DNA from: Clostridia bacterium
GTDB taxonomy: Bacteria; CBDUZB01; JAGLHV01
Direction: 5' to 3'
DNA: 31,223 nt
Assembly (NCBI GenBank): GCA_030595925.1
Contig: JAUVLC010000020.1
Span: 1 to 31,223 of the forward strand
A model generated the notes under the pieces. It saw only the letters and a list, made by a program, of their open reading frames with translations. It did no database searches and was not told the origin of the DNA. How positions within the stretch are numbered: position 1 is the stretch's first letter; each line of letters opens with the position of its first letter. The translations under genes were made by a program, and so were the position numbers. Positions 18,328 to 28,980 of this stretch are shown one piece after another.

Positions 18328-20409
18328 ATGTTTAGTAAATTAGCAAACATAAAAAAGAGAAACTTCTTGTCTGTTTTCATAGTCTATTTAGCACTTTTTT
18401 TAAGTACAAAATTATATGCGAATATGGTAATGAAAGATATTATTCGTACATTTGAAGAAAGCAAGGAACTAGATAAAAAAATTGTTAAAAAAATATGCTT
18501 TAAATTATTGGATGAACAACTTTTAAAGGGTTCTGTTGAGAAATATATGTTTAAAAGTAATATTGGAAAGGAATGGCTGTTTAAGACTTATTCTTCACCG
18601 GAAACGGTAAAAACATCAAAGTGTATATACCATTTATCACAATTATTAGGTGTTTCTACTCCTCAACTTTACGAGATTAGTATGCCTATTAATGGGAAGC
18701 TTGTATATGGAACAATTCAGGAATTTATTCCGAAAAGTATAAGTGTTAAGAATATTTCCTTTGATAAGTTAAGTAAAAAACAGATTATGGCAATACAGAA
18801 ATGTCAAATTCTTGACTGGTTAATTTTAGATAATGACACTACCTCAGATCACTTCATTATTAAACCAAAATCAAAAGAGCTTTTAGTTGTAGATAAAGAT
18901 GATTCTTTTCGTTATATAGAGTGTAATTTTTTTGGTGATGATCCATGGAATAATTCATATTATACCAAATTTTGGGATGCATATACAAAAGGTGTTATCG
19001 ATATTAGTTTTCAGAAAACTTTTGATTTCATTAATTATGTACAAGGTATAGATAATGAGGAATTAAAAAAAATATTATCGACAATTTCGGAGAAAGAGGA
19101 GTTGATAAGGGAGTTTTTTTTACGGAAAGAAAATTTAAAAAGTGAGTTTGAAAATTTTTATCGAAAATTATCAGTATTACGAAAAGAGCAATTTCAGTTA
19201 TCAGCTAAAAGTGAAAAAGAAGAATGTTTAAAAGCAGTTTTAAAAAAGCTTAGAGAAACTGTTTTTAAAAAGAGAAGATTATTTAAAAAATTAGAATCCA
19301 AAATATTCGTAGAGCAAAAAAATATCGCGATTGTTTCTTCGAAGAGTGCGTGGTTTGCAGTGAGAGAACTAAATTTTTGTTCAAGAAAAGAATTTGTTCT
19401 CGATATAAAAAAAACATTAGAAAGATTAAAATATTTAGAAAAAAGCACTTCAAACGTTTATGAAAAATTAGCGATAAATTTATATATAGAAAACGTAAAA
19501 AAAATATGGAAACAGAAAGATGTAATTGAAAATTTTTTACAAAATGAAATTAAACGAATCACAATAAATAGTGCACAAATAACTAAGAAGAAGATATTAA
19601 ATATAGAATATAATCTTAGGGGTTTATATGGGCAAAACAGGCATTTATTTTCTGAATATGAAAAAGAAATTGCAATGAATTCTATAGATGTACTGATTCA
19701 TTTGAATTATATTAATCGTCCCGTAACTGACAAATTTAGTAAAAAAGAACAAGGTTTTTTAAAAATGTATAAAGAAAAAACAAAAAATAAGGAAAATAAT
19801 TGGCTATATAAATTTATCTATGGAATATTATTAAAAGATTTAAATTATCTAGAAAGATTAGATGATAGTTTTTCATGGAAACATTTGGGATTGGGATTAA
19901 TTCATAGTTTTAATATAGAGGGAGAAAGGGCAGTTGAGGAATGTAACAAGGCTTTGTTTTGTAAAAGTGAAAGCATGAGTACTTTTCATGCCCATATGTT
20001 GTTAGGATTTATTTATGGGCATAATTATAAATGGGAGAGGTTTGAAAAGGGGTCTGATGTGGAAAAATCTATAAAATCTTATAAAGAATCCCTTAAAATT
20101 AATCCGAAATCGGTGAAAGCACATTTAAATTTGGGTATTCTTTATTTGATACAGAAAAAGTCGGAGAAAGTGTTAAGAGAATTTAAAGAAGTAAATAGAT
20201 TAAATCCTCAATATGGAAAAGAGCATTTTCATTTTGATAAAATAAAAGAAAAAAGTGTATATAAAAATAAGAATAAATATTTGGAAGCAGTAAGAATGAA
20301 TACCCTTTCCGGAAGACATCATTATATATTGGGATTAGCATATTTAATAAAAGAAGACAAAGAAACGGCACAAGAACATTTTGATAAGGTAAAAGAGTTT
20401 GGATATTAA
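18328..20409 (+). CDS. Exported kinase-like TPR protein, class C head
   Basis: A 693-residue protein. I chose ATG 18328 over the in-frame ATG at 18316 because GAGG (18318-18321) sits 6 bases upstream, and because the resulting MFSKLANIKK matches the M[LFS]xK starts of its paralogs. Signal peptide with a likely cleavage after LYA (about residue 31). Head: EWLFKTY (K86), YGTIQEFIP, QILDWLILDNDTTSDHFII (D163, N169, D170) and LLVVDKDDSF (D189). This head is closest to the second head of the 1122-residue protein. The TPR tail (SIKSYKESLKINPKSVKAH; VRMNTLSGRHHYILGLAYL) instead closely resembles that of the next gene, at protein and DNA level, implying exchange of the 3' part. Kinase-like assignment is inference. 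Confidence 0.6.
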   Translation: MFSKLANIKKRNFLSVFIVYLALFLSTKLYANMVMKDIIRTFEESKELDKKIVKKICFKLLDEQLLKGSVEKYMFKSNIGKEWLFKTYSSPETVKTSKCIYHLSQLLGVSTPQLYEISMPINGKLVYGTIQEFIPKSISVKNISFDKLSKKQIMAIQKCQILDWLILDNDTTSDHFIIKPKSKELLVVDKDDSFRYIECNFFGDDPWNNSYYTKFWDAYTKGVIDISFQKTFDFINYVQGIDNEELKKILSTISEKEELIREFFLRKENLKSEFENFYRKLSVLRKEQFQLSAKSEKEECLKAVLKKLRETVFKKRRLFKKLESKIFVEQKNIAIVSSKSAWFAVRELNFCSRKEFVLDIKKTLERLKYLEKSTSNVYEKLAINLYIENVKKIWKQKDVIENFLQNEIKRITINSAQITKKKILNIEYNLRGLYGQNRHLFSEYEKEIAMNSIDVLIHLNYINRPVTDKFSKKEQGFLKMYKEKTKNKENNWLYKFIYGILLKDLNYLERLDDSFSWKHLGLGLIHSFNIEGERAVEECNKALFCKSESMSTFHAHMLLGFIYGHNYKWERFEKGSDVEKSIKSYKESLKINPKSVKAHLNLGILYLIQKKSEKVLREFKEVNRLNPQYGKEHFHFDKIKEKSVYKNKNKYLEAVRMNTLSGRHHYILGLAYLIKEDKETAQEHFDKVKEFGY

Positions 20410-20447
20410 GATGAATAATAAATTATGTTATAGAAAAGAAGAAAGAA

Positions 20448-22580
20448 ATGTTGGGAGAAAAACAAGTGTTAACAAATAAAAATGTTTTTTTTGTAGCAAT
20501 ATTAATGTGTTCAGTAATTATGTGCCTTGATTTAATGGTTTATGCGGATTCAGTTATTAAAAAAATCGTTAAATTGGAGAGAGAAAACCAAAAATTAAAT
20601 GAGGAAATTATTGATAGATCAAGATTTGAATTGTATAAAAACAAAACATTGGGAGGAGAGACCTGTAAGTGGCTACTTAAAAATAAAGAATCAAATGATT
20701 TATGGCTGTTTAAAATTTATAAATCTTCAATGCCTGTAAATAGTGCAATTGTAACATATCGGTTAGCCCAGTTATTGGGATTAGATATGCCGGAAATCAC
20801 CAAAATTATTTTACCCATTAATGGGAGAATGCAATATGGGTCAATTCAAAAAATGATACCTAATGTAATAAGCATTAATGAAATTCCTTTTAATCTTTTA
20901 TCTGTCAAACAAATAGAATCTATAATGAAAAATCAAGTATTGGATTGGATTGTTTTTAATAGTGATGTAGACAAAAATGAATTTCTTGTAGAAAAGGAAA
21001 CAGGAAAAATTATAGTTATTGACAAGGATGAAACTTTTTATGAAAGTGAATCATTTTTTTTAAAAGATAACCAGGGAGGAGATTCTTATTATTATGAATT
21101 TTGGAAGGCTTATTCAGAAAGTAAAATAAATATTAATAGTGTTAGTATTAAAAAGTTTTTTGAGTTAATAGATTATTTTCAAGCTATTGATAATTGTTAT
21201 GTAGTATCTATAATAAACGATTTGTTAAAAAATACGATTGATTCTGCTGAGTTGGATTCCATAATAGAAAAAGTAATTTCGAGAAAGAATAATTTGCGAC
21301 AGGATTTTGAAAATTTTTATAAAGATTTAGCAAAAAAAAACGATTGCTTTTTACAAATTCCTTTGATTGGGAAAAAGAATTTTTATGCACAAGCGGTTTT
21401 AAAAAAATTGAAAAAAAGCGTCTCTCAAAAAAGATTAAAACTTGATAAAATAAAGGTTAAAAAAGATAAACCACAGGAAGATATCAAAAGATTGTCCTGT
21501 CCGGATGCTGCATTTTTGATAGAAGATTTAAATTATGTATCAAGAGAAGAATTTATGTCATTTTCAAAGTTGAGCATTGAAAAATTGAATTGTCTGAAAG
21601 CAAAAAGCATTTCGATTTATGAACAATTTGTTATAGATTTATATATTGAGCAAATTAAAAACCTTCAAAATAAAACGGGTATAGAGAATTTTGTTCAGAG
21701 AAAAATAGAACAAATTGTTTTGTATCCCGAAGAAATTACGAATGTGGAAATATTAACTATGGAGTATAATTTAAGAGCTATTTATGGAGAAGTTCGCAAG
21801 GAGTTTAAAGAGTACAAAAAAGATGTTGAAGAAAAACCGAGAAATATTTTAACACATTTAGACTATTTTCAATATCCTATAGGAGAGGGTGATGAAAAAG
21901 AAGAAAATCTGATTGTAAATAAATATAAAGCCTTATTGAAAAAAAATCCAATGAATGCAATATATGAAGTTTTATATGTGATGGTATTGGGAAATGCAGA
22001 ATATTCTGAAAAGATTGATGACAATTTCATTTGGAAGCATTTTGGATTGGGATTAATTTATAGTTTTGATGAAGAGAGAGAAAGAGCAATTGAGGAATGT
22101 AATAAGGCTTTGTTTTGTAAAAATGAAGGGGAAAATGTTTTTTGTATCCATGTGCTTTTAGGACTTCTCTACGAATATAACAATAGATGGGAAAGGTTCG
22201 GAGGGGGATTTGATGTGAAAAAATCCATAAAATCTTACAAAGAAGCCCTTAAGATTAATCCAAAATTGGTAAAAGCACATTTAAATTTGGGTATTCTTTG
22301 TTTGATAGAGGAAAAACCGGATGAAGCCTTAAAAGAGTTTAAAGAAGTAAATAGATTAAATCCTCAATATGGAAAAGAGCATTTTCATTTTGAAAAAATA
22401 AATAGAAGGAGATTATATAGAAATAAAAAAAAATATTTAGAGGCAGTAAGAATTAATACACTTTCGGGACGACATCATTATATATTGGGTTTAGCATATT
22501 TAATAAAAAAAGATAGAAAATTGGCACAAAAACATTTTAGTAAAGCTCATGAATTTGGATATGAAATAAAAAGGAAATAG
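20448..22580 (+). CDS. Exported kinase-like TPR protein, class B head
   Basis: Up to 710 residues. ATG 20448 has only a purine-rich leader; an in-frame GTG at 20466 has GGGAG 8 bases upstream and would give MLTNKNVFFV, closer to paralog N-termini, so the true start may be 20466. Signal peptide through about VYA. The head is one of the two with the fullest kinase-like pattern: LWLFKIY (K89), YGSIQKMIPN, QVLDWIVFNSDVDKNEFLV (D166, N171, D173, E178) and IIVIDKDETF (D192). The D-x4-E-F spacing resembles the Fam20-type variant of the D-x4-N loop. A helical middle (NLRQDFENFYKDLAKK) leads to TPRs (SIKSYKEALKINPKLVKAH) and the family ending INTLSGRHHYILGLAYLIKK. It begins 38 bases after the previous gene. 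Export is well supported; enzymatic activity is inferred only. Confidence 0.6.
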   Translation: MLGEKQVLTNKNVFFVAILMCSVIMCLDLMVYADSVIKKIVKLERENQKLNEEIIDRSRFELYKNKTLGGETCKWLLKNKESNDLWLFKIYKSSMPVNSAIVTYRLAQLLGLDMPEITKIILPINGRMQYGSIQKMIPNVISINEIPFNLLSVKQIESIMKNQVLDWIVFNSDVDKNEFLVEKETGKIIVIDKDETFYESESFFLKDNQGGDSYYYEFWKAYSESKININSVSIKKFFELIDYFQAIDNCYVVSIINDLLKNTIDSAELDSIIEKVISRKNNLRQDFENFYKDLAKKNDCFLQIPLIGKKNFYAQAVLKKLKKSVSQKRLKLDKIKVKKDKPQEDIKRLSCPDAAFLIEDLNYVSREEFMSFSKLSIEKLNCLKAKSISIYEQFVIDLYIEQIKNLQNKTGIENFVQRKIEQIVLYPEEITNVEILTMEYNLRAIYGEVRKEFKEYKKDVEEKPRNILTHLDYFQYPIGEGDEKEENLIVNKYKALLKKNPMNAIYEVLYVMVLGNAEYSEKIDDNFIWKHFGLGLIYSFDEERERAIEECNKALFCKNEGENVFCIHVLLGLLYEYNNRWERFGGGFDVKKSIKSYKEALKINPKLVKAHLNLGILCLIEEKPDEALKEFKEVNRLNPQYGKEHFHFEKINRRRLYRNKKKYLEAVRINTLSGRHHYILGLAYLIKKDRKLAQKHFSKAHEFGYEIKRK

Positions 22581-22585
22581 AAAAG

Positions 22586-24700
22586 ATGTCTATTAAATCA
22601 AATAGTAAAAGACGAAGAGTAGTTTTTTTTGTTTGGATGTTTGTCGTTTTTTTTGGTTTTAAAGTGGAGGGAAGAGATTTAGTTAAAGAGATTGTGAAAT
22701 TAGCTGAAGAATCCCGAGAATTAGATAAAAAAATAGTTGAAAGGATGACTTTTAAATTAGCAAAAGAACAAATACCAATAGGCGGTGATAATGAAAAATA
22801 TATACTTAAAGATATAAAAAACAATGTATGGCTATTTAAACCGGATTCAAGAAAAGAAGTACAAACGGCTAAAATGATTTCAGATATTGCTCGGTTATTA
22901 GGAGTTGGTATCCCCGTACTTGAAGAGATTACTTTGCCGATAAATGGAAAGAATGTTTTTGGTTCTATACAAAAAATAGGATTTAATGATATATTACGTC
23001 TTGATAATGTGTTAATTAAAGAGATGTCTTCTATTCAAATTAGTTCTTTGCAAAAATTACAGGTTTTAGATTGGCTGCTCGTATTTAACAATAGTGAGAT
23101 AAATAATGATTGTTTTATTGTTTCAAAAAATGGCGATGAAATTTTAGGTATTGATCGTGATGATGCTTTTCGAGATCCTAAAAAAGGAAGAATATTGGGG
23201 TTAAAAGGTACTGATTGGGAAAATTCTCTTTATGCTCAATTTTGGAACTCTTATTTAAAAAGAGAAATTGATATTAAATTCGAGGAAGTTTTTGAATTAA
23301 TAAATTATATTCAAGATATTGAGGATGATGAATTTAAGAAAATATTAATTTTTTTAAACTCTGAATATAAAAAGGCTTTTTTGGAAGAAATTCTTTGGCG
23401 GAAAGCTAATTTGAAAAGGGAATTTGAAAAATTTTATTGGGATTTAGCTAAAAAAAGAGGGGAAACATTTCATTTGGCTTTAAAAAATGGTGGCAAGGAT
23501 TACTTGGAAATTTTTTTAAAAATGATAGAAGGTCAAATCTTAATTAAAAAAATAGAGTATAAAGGGTTAATAGATAAAGGTGAAAAAAAACAAAAAAACA
23601 TAGAAGTTGTTTCTGCAAGAGAGATGTGGTATTACATTTCTTGTTGGATAAAAAATCTTTATGAAGAAATTGGAAATTTACAAGAAATTGCGGAGAAGTT
23701 CCAGGGGAAGAGTAGGGAGAATCCTTATGTCGGGGAACATTTAGCTATGGAATTGTACCTTAGACAGCTTAAAATGAAAGAACGGTTGAATGTTTATAGG
23801 ATTATTGAGCATCCTAAAAGATTAAATCCGATAAAGATAGAGTATAATCTTAGATCCGGCAATTATGATATATTTTTAAATAATAATTTGAGCAGAATAT
23901 ATATGCTTGAAGAAAAGAAAAATATTCTTGCACATCTTAAATATATGAGAATTATGGAGGGAGAAGATAGAAAGAGGGAATTAATATTAAAATATAAACA
24001 GGAGTTTAAGGAAAATCCAAATAGTTTGATTGGTCTGTTTTTCGTTATAATGTCACAAGCAGAATATTTTTTTAATCCGGGAGTGATGAAAGTAACAATA
24101 GAAAATGATTATACGTTAAAAGATTTTCTGGGTGGACTTAGCAATCAGTTTCCATGGAAATATTACGGGTATGCTTTTTGTGATTATGGGAAAGGATGTC
24201 CTCAAGATGGGATAAAAAACTGTGAAAAAATAATTCATTTGAATAATGACAAAGAAGCAACGTATGCTGCTTATATGTTACTTAGTTTTTTCTATGAACA
24301 TAACAGTAAAAATATTAGATTTGGTGAAGGATTTAATATAAAAAAAGCAATTAAAAATTATAAAAAAGCTCTTAAAATTAATCCTGATTCAGAGAAAGCA
24401 CTTTTAAATCTTGGAAATCTTTATTTGATTGAAGGATTACCAACAGAATCTTTAAGGGAATTTAAAAAATTTTCGAAATTAACTCCTCAATACGCAAAAG
24501 AACATTTTCATTTGGAAGATGTAAAAGAAAGCAAAAATCAAGAAAAGTTTTTAGAATCAATAAGAATGAATACCCTTACTGGAGGGAATCATTATATTTT
24601 GGGTTTAGCTTATTTAGTAAAAGAAAATAAAATTTTGGCACAAAAACACTTTGATAAATCTATTGAATTTGGATATAAAATGGGGGAAGGGAGGAAGTAG
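22586..24700 (+). CDS. Exported kinase-like TPR protein, class A head
   Basis: A 704-residue class A member, 5 bases after the previous stop and translated from AAGGA. Hydrophobic signal segment VVFFVWMFVVFFGF followed by KVEGRDLV. Head landmarks: VWLFKPDS (K85), FGSIQKIGFNDILRLDNV, QVLDWLLVFNNSEINNDCFI (D162) and ILGIDRDDAF (D190). As in other class A heads, the N-x-D loop is replaced, although an N-N-S remnant is present. The middle has LKREFEKFYWDLAKKRGET and VVSAREMW. TPR tail: FNIKKAIKNYKKALKINPDS, then IEGLPTESLREFKKFSKL and MNTLTGGNHYILGLAYLVK. Its N-terminal third is the closest match to the gene at 28981, whereas its C-terminus is closest to the frameshifted gene at 26854. Confidence 0.6.
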   Translation: MSIKSNSKRRRVVFFVWMFVVFFGFKVEGRDLVKEIVKLAEESRELDKKIVERMTFKLAKEQIPIGGDNEKYILKDIKNNVWLFKPDSRKEVQTAKMISDIARLLGVGIPVLEEITLPINGKNVFGSIQKIGFNDILRLDNVLIKEMSSIQISSLQKLQVLDWLLVFNNSEINNDCFIVSKNGDEILGIDRDDAFRDPKKGRILGLKGTDWENSLYAQFWNSYLKREIDIKFEEVFELINYIQDIEDDEFKKILIFLNSEYKKAFLEEILWRKANLKREFEKFYWDLAKKRGETFHLALKNGGKDYLEIFLKMIEGQILIKKIEYKGLIDKGEKKQKNIEVVSAREMWYYISCWIKNLYEEIGNLQEIAEKFQGKSRENPYVGEHLAMELYLRQLKMKERLNVYRIIEHPKRLNPIKIEYNLRSGNYDIFLNNNLSRIYMLEEKKNILAHLKYMRIMEGEDRKRELILKYKQEFKENPNSLIGLFFVIMSQAEYFFNPGVMKVTIENDYTLKDFLGGLSNQFPWKYYGYAFCDYGKGCPQDGIKNCEKIIHLNNDKEATYAAYMLLSFFYEHNSKNIRFGEGFNIKKAIKNYKKALKINPDSEKALLNLGNLYLIEGLPTESLREFKKFSKLTPQYAKEHFHLEDVKESKNQEKFLESIRMNTLTGGNHYILGLAYLVKENKILAQKHFDKSIEFGYKMGEGRK

Positions 24701-24702
24701 AT

Positions 24703-26835
24703 ATGTTGATTAAGAAGCAAAAATTGGTAAGAAAAAAGTTTTTTTTAATGGTTTTTTTATTAATAGTAACTATTTTTTGTTTTAATTTAAAAAAATATGC
24801 ATATTGTGCTTCCATTGTTAACAAAATCATTAAATTGGAGAAGAGAAATCAAAGATTGAATGAACAAATTATTAATAAGTTAAGATTTAAATTAAACAAG
24901 AATAAAACATTTGGTGGGGAGACTTGTAAATATTTGTTAGAAGAGAAAGAATCAAAAGACTTATGGTTATTTAAAATATACAATTCTTCGGTCCCTGTAA
25001 ATAGCACAATAGTGACATATAGATTGGCCCAGTTGTTAGGAATAGATATCTCAGAAATTACCATGACGACTTTAATCATTAATGAAAAAAAACAATATGG
25101 TTCAATCCAAAAGATAATGCCGGGAGTAAAAAAAATTAATGAAATTTCTTTTAATGAACTATCTTCTAAACAGATAGAAACTATAATGAAAAATCAAGTA
25201 TTAGATTGGCTTGTTTTTAATACTGATATAGATGGGGATGAATTTCTTGTAGAAGAAAAAACAGGAAAGATTATAGCTATTGATAAAGATGAAACTTTTT
25301 TTGATGAAGAATCAGGTCTATTAATGGATAACCAGGGAGATGATTCCTATTATTATGAATTCTGGAAAGCTTATTTAAAAGGGGAATGTAGTATTAATAG
25401 TGTTAATTTTAGAAAGGTATTTGAGTTAATAGATTATTTTCAAAATATTCACGATAAACATATAAAATGTATAATAAAGGGTTTAATGGTAGATGTAGTA
25501 GCTTCTTACAAGTTAGATTTTATAATAGAAAAAGTCATTTCAAGAAAACATAATTTAAAGGTGGATTTTGAAAATTTCTATAAAGATTTAATAAAAGGGA
25601 AAGGGTTCTTTTTTCAAATACCTCCTATTGATAGAGAGAATACTTATGCTCACATAATCGCAAAGAGGCTAAAAAAACGTGTTTTTGAAAAGGAAGAAAA
25701 ACTTTCTCAATTGATGCTTAAAAAATTAGAAAAAGAGGAAAATATCAAAAGAATATCTTGTTCAGATGCCTGGTTCTTAATAGAAGATTTAAATTATGCT
25801 AATAGAAAAGATTTTTTTTCTTTGGCAGTTCAAACCATTAAGAAACTAAAGGCCCTAAGAGAAAAAAAAGTTTCTATTTATGAGCAATTTGTTATAGAGT
25901 TATATATTGAACAGATTAAAAATTTCCAGAAAAGAAGAGAAATAGAAAATTTTATTTCATGGGAAATTGATCGAATAATTTTGTATCCTGAGCAAATGAC
26001 AGATGCTAAAATATTGAGGATAGAGAGCAATTTAAGAAGTAATTATGGAAAAAAGCGAAAAAAATTTAGTGAATATAAACAGGATATCGAAAAAAATCCA
26101 AAGAATTTTTTATTACACCTGGATTATATTCAATATCCTATAGAGAAAACTTGGAATGAAGAAGAAAAATTGATTTTAGAAGAATATAACGAACGATTAG
26201 AAAAAAACCCGACAGATTTAATATACAAAGTTTTGTATGGAATGTTATTGAAAGACATAGACTTTCTTAAAAAGATAGATGATAATTTTTCATGGAAATA
26301 CTTAGCAATGGGTATAATTTATACTTTTAAGGATCAAAAGAACAGAGCAATTGAAGAATGTAATAAAGTTTTAGTTTGTAAAGATAAAAAGGAAACTATT
26401 TTTTTGGCATATATGTTATTGGGATTTCTTTATGAATTGGATTGTCAATTTAAAAAACCTGCCGAAGGATTTCTTATAAAACAGGCTCTTATAGCTTATA
26501 AAAAAGCATTGATGATTAATCCTGAATCAGTAAAAGCACATTTAAATTTGGGGATTCTCTATTTGAAAATGGAGAATCTTAATAAGGCGATAGACGAGTT
26601 TAAAATAGTAAATAAGTTAGACTATAAATATGGGAAAAAACATTTTCATTTCAAAAAAATAAAAAATAAAAATAAATACAAAAACATGAAAGAATATATA
26701 CAGGCAGTAAAAATGAACACTCTGAGTGGGAGACATAATTATATTTTGGGTTTGGCTTGTTTAATAAAAGGAAATAAAAATTTAGCACAAAGACATTTTG
26801 ATAAAGCAAGAGAATTTGGATATGAAAGTTTTTAA
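24703..26835 (+). CDS. Exported kinase-like TPR protein, class B head
   Basis: A 710-residue class B member with GGGAGG overlapping the end of the upstream gene and 2 bases between stop and start, so translation is probably coupled. Signal segment FFLMVFLLIVTIFCF. Head: LWLFKIY (K91), YGSIQKIMPG, QVLDWLVFNTDIDGDEFLV (D168, N173, D175, E180) and IIAIDKDETFF (D194). With the gene at 20448 it is the best candidate for an active enzyme. The middle includes LKVDFENFYKDLIK and EIENFISWEIDRIILYPEQM. The TPR part has a diverged EGFLIKQALIAYKKALMINP in place of RFGEGF, then MNTLSGRHNYILGLACLIKG. Kinase-like fold is inference from motif order; no substrate can be named. Confidence 0.6.
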   Translation: MLIKKQKLVRKKFFLMVFLLIVTIFCFNLKKYAYCASIVNKIIKLEKRNQRLNEQIINKLRFKLNKNKTFGGETCKYLLEEKESKDLWLFKIYNSSVPVNSTIVTYRLAQLLGIDISEITMTTLIINEKKQYGSIQKIMPGVKKINEISFNELSSKQIETIMKNQVLDWLVFNTDIDGDEFLVEEKTGKIIAIDKDETFFDEESGLLMDNQGDDSYYYEFWKAYLKGECSINSVNFRKVFELIDYFQNIHDKHIKCIIKGLMVDVVASYKLDFIIEKVISRKHNLKVDFENFYKDLIKGKGFFFQIPPIDRENTYAHIIAKRLKKRVFEKEEKLSQLMLKKLEKEENIKRISCSDAWFLIEDLNYANRKDFFSLAVQTIKKLKALREKKVSIYEQFVIELYIEQIKNFQKRREIENFISWEIDRIILYPEQMTDAKILRIESNLRSNYGKKRKKFSEYKQDIEKNPKNFLLHLDYIQYPIEKTWNEEEKLILEEYNERLEKNPTDLIYKVLYGMLLKDIDFLKKIDDNFSWKYLAMGIIYTFKDQKNRAIEECNKVLVCKDKKETIFLAYMLLGFLYELDCQFKKPAEGFLIKQALIAYKKALMINPESVKAHLNLGILYLKMENLNKAIDEFKIVNKLDYKYGKKHFHFKKIKNKNKYKNMKEYIQAVKMNTLSGRHNYILGLACLIKGNKNLAQRHFDKAREFGYESF

Positions 26836-26853
26836 AATATAGGAGATTAAAAA

Positions 26854-28957
26854 ATGTTAACTAAATTAATTAAGAAATCGACCAAAATATTTTTGCTAAG
26901 TGTAATGTTGTTCAATGCTAATTTTCTTTTTAAAGCGGAAGGAAGTGACCTAATAGATAAAATTGTCAATTTAACAAAAACGGAAAGGGAATTAGACAAT
27001 AAAATAATTGATTTGGTTACTTTTAAATTAGCAGAAGAACAAATACCAATAGCTGGAGATAGCACAAGGTATTTATTTAGAGATGAAAAAGACAATTTAT
27101 GGCTGTTTAAAAAGGAGAAAGAAGTAGAAACACAAAATGCTGAAATGTTTTCAAATGTTGCTCAATTGATAGGAGTTGATGTGCCAGTACTTAGGGGGAT
27201 TACTTTGCCAATTAATGGAAAAGAGGTCAGGGGGACAATTCAAAAAATAGGATTTGATGATATATTACGATTAGAAAAAAAAAACAATAAAAAAATTATC
27301 TTCTTCAGAAATTTACTCTTTTCAAAAATTACAAGTTTTGGATTGGTTACTTGTTGTCCGGGAGGGGGATAAGGAAATAAACACTTTTATTACTTCAAGA
27401 GGAAGTGATAAAATTTTAGCTATTGATAGAGATGATTGTTTTAAGAATGTTGAACATGGAAGGATATTAGGGTTAGAGGAGCCGGATTGGGATAGTTCTT
27501 TTTATACTGAATTATTCCATTGTTATTTATCTAAAGAGATTGAGATAGATTTTTTGGAAGTTTTCCAATTAATAGATTTTATTCAGCATATTGAGGATGA
27601 TGAATTTAAAGAGATATTATGTTTTTTAACTGCCGAGCGTGAAATATTCTTAAAAGAAGTACTTTGGCGGAAAGCGAATTTAAAAAAAGAGTTTAAAATG
27701 TTTTATAGTAATTTAGCTCAAAAGAATAAAAAACTTTTATATAATCCTTTAGCTCATGGATATAAAAATTACGCAGAAAATCTTTTAGAGAGAATAAAAG
27801 AGAGGATCTTAACTAAAGGATTAGAATATCAGTGGTTAAAAAATAAAAATAAGCAGGAAAACATAAAGATTGTTGATAATGCGGAAGTTTGGAAATTAAT
27901 TGTCTATGATTTATGGGGAAAAAAAGGAAAAATTAATTATTATCAGAAATTGATGGAAGATTTAGAGACATACAAAAGGAAAGAATCTTTTATTAGTAAT
28001 TGTGAACGATTGGTTATGGAGTTATATATTAATCAATTAGAAACTAAACAGAAACTAAATATTTGTCGAATTATTCAACAACCAAAAAAGTTGAATCCTA
28101 TCCAGATAGAGAATAATCTTAGGGTAAATAGTTATGATATATTTTTAAACAATGATTTTAATAAAATATGTATGCTTAAAGAAAAGGATAATATTTTTGC
28201 ACATCTTAGATATATAGATATTATGAAAATAGAAAACAAAGGAAATGGTTTAGTGTCTGAATATATGCAAAAATTCAAAACAAATCCCAATAAAATGGTA
28301 TATCTGTTTTTAGCTGCAATTTCTGAAAGAGAATGTTGGTTTAATTCAGTAATGGGTAAACTATCAATAGTAAATGCTGATAGATTGAATTTTTCTTTGG
28401 ATAAAATCAAAAACCGGTTTGCATGGAAATATTATGGATATGCTCTTTGTGATTATGGAGAAGGATGTATTCAAGATGGAATAAAAAACTGTGAAAAAAT
28501 AATTGATTTGAATAACGATAAAGAATCTGTTTATGCTGCTTATATGTTGCTTGGTTTTTTTTATGAACATAACAGTAAAAATATTAGATTTGGTAAAGGA
28601 TTTGATATAAAAAAAGCAATTGAAAATTATAAAAAAGCCTTTGAATTTAATCCCCATTCAGAAGAGGCGTGTTTGAATCTCGGTAATCTTTATTTGATTG
28701 AAGGATTACCGGTAGAATCTTTAAGAGAGTTTAAAAAAGTTTCAAAATTCAATGATCAATATGCAAAAGAATATTTTCATCTAAAAAATATAAGGGAAAG
28801 TAGAAACAAAAAAAAGTTTTTAGCGGAAATAAAAATGAATACTCTTAGTGGAGGGGATCATTATATATTAGGTTTAGCCTATTTAGTAAAAGGAAATAAA
28901 GAATTAGCAGGGAAATATTTAGAAAAAGCAAAAAAATTTGGATATAAAAGATATTAA
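26854..28957 (+). pseudogene. Kinase-like TPR protein, class A head, frameshifted in a poly-A tract
   Basis: Two overlapping open frames (26854-27372 and 27338-28957) are one class A gene carrying a single extra base. Removing one A gives a continuous product of 700 residues, matching the 704-715 of its relatives. The likely site is the A10 run at 27275-27284 or the A7 run at 27289-27295: in the next frame the sequence continues KLSSSEIYSFQKLQVLDWLL as expected. The start has AGGAG upstream. Head: LWLFKKEK (K86), GTIQKIGFDDILRL, then after the shift LDWLLVVREGDKEINTFI and ILAIDRDDCF; the N-x-D loop is absent. TPR tail includes KAIENYKKAFEFNPHSEEA and MNTLSGGDHYILGLAYLVK. The downstream part shows no other damage, so it may be a recent mutation, an assembly error in a homopolymer, or a gene rescued by slippage. 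Confidence 0.7.
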
Positions 28958-28980
28958 AAAAAGTAAGAGGTAAAAAATAG

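Noticed and set aside
27338-27340. Independent start codon for the downstream half of the frameshifted gene
   Set aside because: It is a TTG inside the conserved VLDWLL motif with no ribosome site; the frame is a continuation of the upstream half.
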